NCBI GenBank assembly: GCA_949372755.1
Contig: CASIBO010000008.1
Span: 124,001 to 188,000 of the forward strand
DNA: 64,000 bases
From: UBA9926 sp018645765
GTDB lineage: Bacteria > Pseudomonadota > Gammaproteobacteria > Pseudomonadales > Azotimanducaceae
Direction: 5' to 3'
The notes under the pieces are model-generated. The model did not search any database, was not told the DNA's origin, and was given only the letters and a program-made list of their open reading frames with translations. This document shows, piece after piece, positions 8,757 to 15,832 of this stretch. Numbering within the stretch: the stretch's first letter is position 1; every line of letters starts with the position of its first letter. Made by a program: the position numbers and the translations under genes.

Positions 8757-9716
8757 CTAATCGTTATTATTGGGTGACTCGGATTCAAGGGGTTTTGGCT
8801 TTTTACGGCCACCAAACAACCAAGACCGGTTTAGGGTTTGGGACAACGTATCCAAGCTCTTCAACGTTGCATCGGTTGTTTTCATCAGTTCCGGTAATTG
8901 TTCTAACGCGGGTTCACCAGACTGCAGTAAAAGATCGGTTTGCTGTAGGGTTTGGGTCGCCTGATCAGTTAGCAGCGCAGCATTCGCAATGGCGGTGGCG
9001 ATATCGTCGCTCGAGCCCGCCACAATATTATCGACGCGGCTAATCGTGCGATCCAACTGCGCCAGACTTTGGCTGACCGACGTAAACACGTCTGGCAAGT
9101 CTTGGGAAACTCGTTTTAACTCACCGGTCACGTCTGCAAGGTTATCCATCGTGCTATATAAGGTTTCTTGGTTATTGGCCAAACCGCCCGCTATCGACTC
9201 GACTGATGTCACAATTGTGGTAATTTGCTGGGTTAACTGCTCGAGATCAAGTGTTTCAAGCAGAGAGGCCAGACCTTTAGGGGGTTCCGCCTCGATGTAC
9301 GCGCCGTCAAGGAGCGGAATGCCGGTTGATGCGCCAGGCCGCAGCAGTAGGCCGCTGCCGTTCAAGATAGAATTCACGCCAATCTCGCTGTCGATAACCA
9401 GTTTGAGATCTGATGTGTAAAACTGCGCGTAGGTGTCGGACAAGGCGATTGCAACTCGGACCGAGCCATCGTCGCTGAGCACCACGCTCTGGACAGCGCC
9501 GACGTTCACTCCTTTGAGTGAGACGATGGCGTTGGGCGCGATCCCATAAGTTTGGTCCAGTCTCGTGTAGAAATTGACGGTGTCGTCATCTGCGAGATCC
9601 CGCACCATCGGGATGATGAACCCCAGTAAAAAAATGAACAGCGACCCAATCACAAAGAAACCTACTATTCGGTCTTTGTTGCTCACAGCAAAAGGGCGGT
9701 AGGCGGAAGCAGTCAA
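8757..9716 (-). CDS. MlaD-family MCE protein (lipid-transport substrate-binding subunit)
   Basis: The protein has 319 residues, with one membrane helix (about 16-38, RIVGFFVIGSLFIFLLGFII) and then an MCE domain at about 43-125 (VNFYTRLDQTYGIAPNAIVSLKGVNVGAV). A long, mostly helical C-terminal half contains many short polar heptads and ends in a basic tail. MCE proteins form periplasmic hexamers that bind or channel lipids between the membranes. The gene overlaps the upstream ATPase-like gene by ATGA at 9713-9716 and is followed by the GNA1162-like lipoprotein. It is longer than E. coli MlaD (183 residues), so its helical part may form a needle or tunnel. Confidence 0.85.
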   Translation of the reverse strand: MTASAYRPFAVSNKDRIVGFFVIGSLFIFLLGFIIPMVRDLADDDTVNFYTRLDQTYGIAPNAIVSLKGVNVGAVQSVVLSDDGSVRVAIALSDTYAQFYTSDLKLVIDSEIGVNSILNGSGLLLRPGASTGIPLLDGAYIEAEPPKGLASLLETLDLEQLTQQITTIVTSVESIAGGLANNQETLYSTMDNLADVTGELKRVSQDLPDVFTSVSQSLAQLDRTISRVDNIVAGSSDDIATAIANAALLTDQATQTLQQTDLLLQSGEPALEQLPELMKTTDATLKSLDTLSQTLNRSWLFGGRKKPKPLESESPNNND

Positions 9717-10378
9717 ACTGGGCTCTCAACCAATTGGTTCGATTGTATTTTTAACACTTGATCCACCTCGCGTAAAACATGTTCGTTTGAAGACGTCAGC
9801 AGGACCGTCATATTTTCCTTTCGGGCTTTGCCTTTTAGCAACCGCATGGTGCTATCAATCATGTCGTCCGGCATGCCGCCTTCGAGTTCATCGATTAACA
9901 ACAATTCAGGCGACATCACCAGCGCACGCGCTAGATTAACCAGCCGGGTTTGAACATCATTAAGTTCGTGGGGTTGCATTTGCAGCAGCGCCTTGGGCAC
10001 ATTGAGCGCCTCAATGGTCGCATCGATTAGTGACCGGGTCTGGGCAACGTTTAAATCGGTGTGGAATTCTAGAGGTAACGCAATATTTTGAAACACGTCA
10101 TAAAGACTAATCAAACCCTCATCTTCATAAACAAAGCCAACCTTGCGCGCTCGTTCACTTGCCGGCATGGTCAAAATATTGCGACCGTTCAGGATCGAAC
10201 GTCCGTCAATATCGTAGAGCATCCCGCCAATGCCTTTTAACAACGATGTCGCGCCATCCAAGACATCGGTTTCAATACCGATCAAACTGCCGATAGGAAA
10301 CGCAACGTTGAGCCGATCGAAGAGCAAGACCTCTGGGTATTCGATGTGGAGATTCTCAAGCGTCAAAGTGCCGGTCAT
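9713..10378 (-). CDS. MlaF-like ABC protein with degenerate nucleotide-binding motifs (probable pseudo-ATPase)
   Basis: Length (221 residues), fold pattern and position between the MlaE and MlaD genes identify an MCE-system ABC subunit. Its nucleotide motifs are eroded. The Walker A position reads TDVLDGATSLLK (about 37-48), with Ala at the essential Lys site and two of three glycines missing. The signature region reads HELNDVQTR (about 137-145) in place of LSGGQ. The H-loop reads TSSNEH (195-200) with no His at the expected place. Walker B is preserved (LLLIDE, Asp163-Glu164). The gene is intact and overlaps both neighbours by four bases, so it looks selected rather than decaying. ATP hydrolysis is doubtful; a structural or regulatory role, or use of a separate ATPase, is inferred. 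Confidence 0.8.
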   Translation of the reverse strand: MTGTLTLENLHIEYPEVLLFDRLNVAFPIGSLIGIETDVLDGATSLLKGIGGMLYDIDGRSILNGRNILTMPASERARKVGFVYEDEGLISLYDVFQNIALPLEFHTDLNVAQTRSLIDATIEALNVPKALLQMQPHELNDVQTRLVNLARALVMSPELLLIDELEGGMPDDMIDSTMRLLKGKARKENMTVLLTSSNEHVLREVDQVLKIQSNQLVESPV

Positions 10379-11262
10379 TGGGTATAGGCCAAAATGGATA
10401 ACAGGATATTAATCACGAAGAACACCAAGAGCTGGGTTGTCGTCGAGTTCGATATGGCATCTGAGACTTCGGTAAAACTGTTTTCCACTTTTGCGCCAAA
10501 ATGGATTGAGATGACCCCAATCATCATGCCGCCGAGCACGGCCTTTAAGCCGTTGATCGCGATTTCATTGAGACTGATTTGGTTCAAAATAGCCGATAGC
10601 AAGGCAAAAAAATCTGCACTTGGATTTGACAGCCAAATCACGGCGTAGCTCGAAAGAAAAACAACCAGATCAAAATAGATGAACATTAAGAGCAAGGAGA
10701 GCGGGAAAGCAAAAAACACTGGGAGCAAAAACAAAAATACGGGACTGATGCCCAACCCGTTTAAGACCTGAAACTCTCGACGCAACCTAAGATAGCCAAT
10801 TTCGGCTGTAATCGAGGTCGCAGAGCGCGCGATCAAGATCACGCCAGAAATCAAAGGCCCTAGTTCTCGGAATACGATCACCATAAACAAATAACCAAAC
10901 TGGTCTTCCATGACCTGATTGGGAATGTAATCAAATAATCTGGAAATGAGTAGGGTGCCCACCAAAACTGCGACTGCCCCATTAATGTAGAGCGCCCGAA
11001 CGCCAGTGTTGTAGATCTGCCGGTAAAACAACGCCATAAAAATGCCGCGACGTTTTGTTTGAAATAACAGTTTGCTGGCGGCAAGCGCAACGGAAATCAA
11101 GCCAATCAAATCCATAATGGTACGGGTCAACTGCGCAACGGGGTTTACCAGCATTTTGAGAGGACCGAGTACGGTAAACCGGTTGGGCACATCGGAATCA
11201 ATGGGTTCAACGGTCACTGGCTGATTAGATTCTTGCTTGGAGGTGTCGTTAGGCCTGCTCAT
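10375..11262 (-). CDS. MlaE/YrbE-family permease
   Basis: This 295-residue inner-membrane protein has an about 50-residue polar N-terminal extension and then the MlaE core. The core shows the family-typical FRELGPLISGVILIARSATS-type stretch (about 132-152) and AEIGYLRLRREFQVLNGLG, which forms the coupling region to the ATPase. Several hydrophobic helices follow, ending near the C-terminus. In MCE systems this permease couples the ATPase to the periplasmic MCE hexamer. It overlaps the ATPase-like gene by ATGA. It is the first gene after an 86-base gap from the TPR gene, so a promoter may lie in that gap. The intact permease contrasts with the degraded ATPase partner. Confidence 0.87.
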   Translation of the reverse strand: MSRPNDTSKQESNQPVTVEPIDSDVPNRFTVLGPLKMLVNPVAQLTRTIMDLIGLISVALAASKLLFQTKRRGIFMALFYRQIYNTGVRALYINGAVAVLVGTLLISRLFDYIPNQVMEDQFGYLFMVIVFRELGPLISGVILIARSATSITAEIGYLRLRREFQVLNGLGISPVFLFLLPVFFAFPLSLLLMFIYFDLVVFLSSYAVIWLSNPSADFFALLSAILNQISLNEIAINGLKAVLGGMMIGVISIHFGAKVENSFTEVSDAISNSTTTQLLVFFVINILLSILAYTQ

Positions 11263-11348
11263 ACTGGCAGGCCCAATGTGCGTGTCGCGTCATAATGTTC
11301 CGTTCTGTCGAGCGTAGGCCTCATATCGCGGGAACCTTGCAGACTGTA

Positions 11349-12347
11349 TTACCCACCGGCCAACATCCTGTCGTGCTCTCGGTGCAGTATTCTTAAAAGC
11401 GTGGGCAAACGTTCCTCGGTCATGACGTGCGCCTCGAAAATGGCTTTAACGTCTTCATAGGGTCGTTTTCGCAATAACAGTCTGAAGTTGTGCCGCAACG
11501 GTTTGAAGTCCTCTTGGTCTAACAACCGTTCAACTGCATCGGCAAAATCATCATAATTGCCGGCCTCGAAGGCCCGTCGCGCACGAAGTAATCGAAAACG
11601 CATACTCAGGGGCGACAACAGCGAGTTCATCAAAAATGCTGTGAAGAGCGCTAAGAACGTCACAATGAAATCACCCACTTTATCTTTGGCAATGCGAATC
11701 CACTCAGCGAGTGCCGTACTGGTTTGTGCCTCACGGGTCGTTCTGATTTCGGTTACATAGGATTTTGCAACCGGGTTCAGCGGATCGATTTGAAGCGCCC
11801 GCATGAATTCAGATTCCGCCGCCGCCAGTGCATTCATTTTATAAAGCGCCTCCCCCTTGAGCGTATAAAAATCCGCTTGTTGGTCTGGGAACGCCAAAAG
11901 AGCAAGGTCGCTCACCGCAATCGCCGTTTCGAAATCTTTCAGCTCGATCCGTTTTTGGATAAAGATAATCGCGCGTTTTTCACTGTTGACAATGCGCTCA
12001 AACGCGCGCTGAACCTGCAGCTCAAACTCAGCCATATCAGATCGCGCCTTCGACAACTGCTCGACCAAGTTTCGAGCTTCGCTGAGGCGACCACTTCCAA
12101 GCAATAATTGAATTTCTAGCGCTACCAAACGTGGATGGTTGTCAAAATTATTGCGTTCAGTTTGCAGCAGCTTGATGGCACCTCGAGTCTGATTTTGATT
12201 ATGGAGCCCAGCGGCATCCGCCAAGACCTGCGCAAGGGGCTCCGGTATTCCCGATGAATCTATTACAGATTCGTTATTTTCGGCAGCAGCAGGCCAGCAC
12301 ACAGTGAGGAGCACCACGAAAATCATGGAAGATAAATAACTTGTCAT
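11349..12347 (-). CDS. TPR-repeat protein with signal peptide and one membrane helix
   Basis: ATG 12347 has AAGGTG about eight bases upstream. A signal peptide (about 1-22) is followed by helical repeats with TPR character (LAFPDQQADFYTLKGEALYK, AAAESEFMRALQIDPLNPVA, about 150-200). A hydrophobic segment at about 225-245 (VGDFIVTFLALFTAFLMNSL) precedes a C-terminal helical domain with more repeat-like sequence. The topology suggests a periplasmic TPR module and a cytoplasmic tail. No enzyme motif is seen. It precedes the MCE genes in the same direction; the 86-base gap leaves open whether it belongs to the same operon. Function is unknown; a scaffold for the neighbouring envelope system is inference. 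Confidence 0.7.
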   Translation of the reverse strand: MTSYLSSMIFVVLLTVCWPAAAENNESVIDSSGIPEPLAQVLADAAGLHNQNQTRGAIKLLQTERNNFDNHPRLVALEIQLLLGSGRLSEARNLVEQLSKARSDMAEFELQVQRAFERIVNSEKRAIIFIQKRIELKDFETAIAVSDLALLAFPDQQADFYTLKGEALYKMNALAAAESEFMRALQIDPLNPVAKSYVTEIRTTREAQTSTALAEWIRIAKDKVGDFIVTFLALFTAFLMNSLLSPLSMRFRLLRARRAFEAGNYDDFADAVERLLDQEDFKPLRHNFRLLLRKRPYEDVKAIFEAHVMTEERLPTLLRILHREHDRMLAGG

Positions 12348-12417
12348 AACACGAGCACCTTATTCGATTTTAGTCGTCACGCGAAGGCTGTGTAGGGGCG
12401 AAAATGGAACAGCCTCA

Positions 12418-12434
12418 AATCGTTTCAAACGATT
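12418..12434. repeat. 17-base perfect palindrome upstream of the TPR gene
   Basis: AATCGTTTCAAACGATT is a perfect inverted repeat around a central C, in the 216-base space between the selB end and the TPR gene start. It is flanked by a second, looser inverted repeat AGGCTG (12385-12390) / CAGCCT (12410-12415). It lies about 70-85 bases upstream of the TPR start and could be an operator or a small hairpin. There is no T-run, so it is not a typical terminator. Confidence 0.45.
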
Positions 12435-12563
12435 GCCTAGAACGGCTTGAAAGCAGGCTGAAATTATCAACTTAACGAACTTTATAGCATCTACACCGCC
12501 GCAAAAACAGCCTGATCACACCCGTGCACAATCCTCGTGACCCCTAAGGTCTGCCGGCCGCGC

Positions 12564-14438
12564 TTACCGCCTTGGATGCCTGAGGTTGCCGTCTCGACGG
12601 GTAAGGCCCTTCTGATCGAAATACTCCAGCAGTTCGATACAGAGATTTCGCCCCATTCCCGAAGCGTCACGATACTGTTGAACCGTAAACGGGCTGCCGC
12701 CGGCTACCGACTGCGTTAACGCAACCAAGCCTGCAATGGTTTTGGGCTCAAAAAACCGATTTTTAACCGGATGCACCAATAAACCAGCCTTAGCACAGGC
12801 CAGCAGATGCTGATTCAACTGTTTGGCATCGATGTTGAGCTTCGCCGCGAGGTCATGTAACACCGGCGGTTGTTTTGGATTCTCCGCTATGAGCGGGATG
12901 ACCTGCTTTAAGAGCCTTTGGGTTTGCTCGGGGAGGGTGGCCTGCGCGCCAGGTCGATGAAATAGGGACCCAGATTGTAAGATCACGCCAGCTACTTTGA
13001 GCTGTGCAATAACTGCTTCACGATAGAGGCAGGCTTTAGGCATCAACGCTAGGAGTTTTGGGTGATCCATTCCTTGAACACTGGGATGGTTTTGATGCCA
13101 GTCCTCAAGGGCTTCAGCCAATCTGCTTTTAACATCCGAAAAGTCTTCAACTGTGACCAACACACCGTTGAGATTAACGAGAGTCGAATGATCCGCCAGA
13201 AATGCCGCGATTCGCTCAGGTTTCCAATTTAGGATGCGCTCAATGGTGTCAACTGCCACGCCGTTGCGAGAACCGACAACCAGACGCATCAGGTAATCGG
13301 CGTCGCTCGTGGCTTCGGCAAGCGTCGCTAGAAGCGAAATGCGTTCAGGTTTTGCCCGGCCGCGACTTTGCGCGAGTGGATTGAGGACGAAACCACTGGC
13401 AATGGTTCGGGTCGCGCCTTGATCTCGAAAGATAAGACGGTCGCCGTAGCACAAGGATAACGGGGCGCTCGTCACCAACTGCACAATACCTGACATCCCG
13501 GGCTCGATTTCAGGGCCACTCAGGGTCGCCAAGTGTCCTAAGGTGTGCTGCGCCGCGTGGTGCACATGAACCGAGGTCCAATGACGAATCGACTTCTTTT
13601 CTGCTGGCAAGGTGTGCAACATAAGGTCGCAATGACTGCGAGCGCTCATTTTGGGGTTGGCCGTTAACCAGTCTCCTCGAGTTAGATCACTTAAGGCGGC
13701 TTGCGGCCCGGTTAAATTCAAGGCGGCGCGATCACCGGCGCCCGCGGACGCGCTCACAACATTCTGCCGGTGCAATCCTCGAACTTTGAAGGGTTGCGAC
13801 TGGTTGGGTGCAGAAAGCGTTTCGGACAAACCAATCTGCCCCGCAAGTATGGCGCCGGTGACCACTGTGCCAGCGCCTTTGACGGAAAAGGTTCTATCAA
13901 TCGCCATCCGAAAATGGCCCGAATCAGAACGTTGCTGCATCCTTTGTGCGTGGGCCTTTAGGGCCGTTATCAACTCGCTTTCACCAGTTCGGCTAATGCT
14001 TGAACAGGAAATCACCTGGCTTTGCTCAAACGAAGTGCCCTGCAGCTGCTGTGTAATGGCAGACTCGACCTCAAGGCAGCGCGCAGGTTCCACTCGATCA
14101 ATTTTCGTTAAGGCAACCAGCAGGGCCGGTACCCGCAGGGCTTCTAAAATAGCCAAGTGCTCGAGGGTTTGCGGCATCATGCCATCGTCGGCGGCCACTA
14201 CCAGTAGGGCTAGGTCCACCGCACCAACCCCCGCCAACATATTGTTAATAAATTTAATGTGACCTGGAACATCGACGAAACCAACCGACAGCTCGCCTAT
14301 TTTTGAATAGGCAAACCCCAAATCAATCGTGAGCCCACGATCTTTTTCTTCTTGAAGTCGATCGGTTTGGATGCCCGTTAGCATTTCAACGAGACTGGTT
14401 TTCCCGTGATCAACATGGCCGGCAGTTGCAACGATCAT
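12564..14438 (-). CDS. selB: Selenocysteine-specific translation elongation factor SelB
   Basis: SelB delivers selenocysteyl-tRNA to the ribosome at UGA codons followed by a SECIS hairpin. At 624 residues it is close to E. coli SelB (614). The N-terminal GTPase has G1 GHVDHGKTS (7-15), a switch region with RGLTIDLGF, G3 DVPGH (about 56-60) and G4 TKID. EF-Tu-like domains follow, and the C-terminal third has the winged-helix repeats that bind SECIS RNA (ending in the segment with QQYRDASGMGRNLCIELLEYFD). It overlaps selA by four bases (ATGA, 14435-14438), so the two are translationally coupled. Its presence makes UGA recoding in this genome expected and supports the two selenoprotein calls. 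Confidence 0.97.
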   Translation of the reverse strand: MIVATAGHVDHGKTSLVEMLTGIQTDRLQEEKDRGLTIDLGFAYSKIGELSVGFVDVPGHIKFINNMLAGVGAVDLALLVVAADDGMMPQTLEHLAILEALRVPALLVALTKIDRVEPARCLEVESAITQQLQGTSFEQSQVISCSSISRTGESELITALKAHAQRMQQRSDSGHFRMAIDRTFSVKGAGTVVTGAILAGQIGLSETLSAPNQSQPFKVRGLHRQNVVSASAGAGDRAALNLTGPQAALSDLTRGDWLTANPKMSARSHCDLMLHTLPAEKKSIRHWTSVHVHHAAQHTLGHLATLSGPEIEPGMSGIVQLVTSAPLSLCYGDRLIFRDQGATRTIASGFVLNPLAQSRGRAKPERISLLATLAEATSDADYLMRLVVGSRNGVAVDTIERILNWKPERIAAFLADHSTLVNLNGVLVTVEDFSDVKSRLAEALEDWHQNHPSVQGMDHPKLLALMPKACLYREAVIAQLKVAGVILQSGSLFHRPGAQATLPEQTQRLLKQVIPLIAENPKQPPVLHDLAAKLNIDAKQLNQHLLACAKAGLLVHPVKNRFFEPKTIAGLVALTQSVAGGSPFTVQQYRDASGMGRNLCIELLEYFDQKGLTRRDGNLRHPRR

Positions 14439-15829
14439 CCAGCGTTGACCGCTTTGAGCCCTGCCAAGAGCAGTTCTGGCTGATACAGGGTGCGCAGGTC
14501 TAGCAGCAATCGAGAACCCGTTATGCGGCCTAAAATGGGCGTATCAATCTGACGAAGGCGCGTAGCCAGACTCATAATAGCCTCGTTGGGGTGTGGCGTA
14601 CCCCGCGCGCTGATTGCGATCGCCCAGCTAGGCAGCAAATCAATGGGGAGGGCGCCGCTGCCAATTTGGCTTTTAGCGTTAACCAAAGCGGCGTCAAAAT
14701 CGTGCCCTAACTGGGCCGTAACCGCTGGCAACAGCGTATCACCGAACTGTTTTATCTCTGCTTCGGACCTTGCCAGATCGCGCAATGTAGGCAGATGCGC
14801 GACCAAGGTTTCTGGCGTGAGATAAAGCTTTAAAACGGCGATCAAAGCGGCCAGGGTCATCTTATCGACCCGAAGGGCGCGCTTCATAGGGTTTTGTTTG
14901 ATCAAAGCGATGGCCTTGGCGGTACCAACAATTAATCCCGCTTGAGGGCCGCCCAATAGCTTATCGCCGCTAAAGGTCACGATGTCAGCGCCGCTCTCAA
15001 CCGCTTCTTGTACCGTTGGCTCTGGCGGCAAGCCGTATTGGCTAAGATTAACCAAGGTCCCACTGCCGAGATCAGTCATAAAAGGCAGACCAAATTCGTG
15101 GGCGAGGGCCGCCAAGTCCTTTTCGGCGACACTTTCGGTAAATCCTTGAATTTGATAGTTGCTGGTATGGACTTTCATCAGCATTGCAGTCTGATCGGTG
15201 ATCGCCGCCTTAAAGTCCGACCGTCGCGTTCGGTTGGTCGCCCCCACTTCGACGAGTCGACATCCCGAGCGCATCATAATCTCTGGCACCCGAAACGATC
15301 CGCCAATTTCAACGAGTTCACCTCGCGACACGGGGACATCTTGACCCAGCGCGAAGGTGTTGAGAACCAGCATGACCGCTGCTGCATTGTTGTTTACAAC
15401 GGTTGCGGCTTCAGCGCCGGTGATTTCCTTCAAAAGATGTTCAAGCGGTTGATCTCGATCGCCGCGCTTTCCGGTTTCCAGATCGAACTCTAAATTACTA
15501 GGGCTGCCTGCGACCCGTTGCACCGCATCGAGTGCAACCTGCGGCAAGCTGGCTCGGCCCAGGTTGGTATGAAGAATCGTTCCAGTAAGATTTAGCACCG
15601 TCTTTAAGGTCGGATTGGCAGCGCTGAGCACCGATCGAGTATTGGCAAGCAACGTGTCATCAGAGGGCAATTCGAGGTCAGTGGTTGCGATGTCGCGGCG
15701 AGCCCTTGAAAGCGTCTCAGCAATGACCCGAGCAACACGAGTGCGGCCAAACTCATCGATTAGAATGCGGCCGGCCGCCGACCGTAATAACTGATCGACC
15801 CCGGGTAAGTGTTTAGCAGATTGCGACAA
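14435..15829 (-). CDS. selA: L-seryl-tRNA(Sec) selenium transferase SelA
   Basis: SelA converts seryl-tRNA(Sec) to selenocysteyl-tRNA(Sec) using selenophosphate and PLP. The length of 464 residues matches the family (about 463). Visible features are the N-terminal tRNA-binding helix region, NLTGTILHTNLGRASLP (about 80-96), VVNNNAAAVMLVLN (about 144-157), and the PLP lysine in TFSGDKLLGGPQAG (Lys290). It starts three bases after the SPOR-lipoprotein stop and overlaps selB. selD and selC are not in the window and must be elsewhere. Confidence 0.97.
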   Translation of the reverse strand: MSQSAKHLPGVDQLLRSAAGRILIDEFGRTRVARVIAETLSRARRDIATTDLELPSDDTLLANTRSVLSAANPTLKTVLNLTGTILHTNLGRASLPQVALDAVQRVAGSPSNLEFDLETGKRGDRDQPLEHLLKEITGAEAATVVNNNAAAVMLVLNTFALGQDVPVSRGELVEIGGSFRVPEIMMRSGCRLVEVGATNRTRRSDFKAAITDQTAMLMKVHTSNYQIQGFTESVAEKDLAALAHEFGLPFMTDLGSGTLVNLSQYGLPPEPTVQEAVESGADIVTFSGDKLLGGPQAGLIVGTAKAIALIKQNPMKRALRVDKMTLAALIAVLKLYLTPETLVAHLPTLRDLARSEAEIKQFGDTLLPAVTAQLGHDFDAALVNAKSQIGSGALPIDLLPSWAIAISARGTPHPNEAIMSLATRLRQIDTPILGRITGSRLLLDLRTLYQPELLLAGLKAVNAG

Positions 15830-15832
15830 GGA

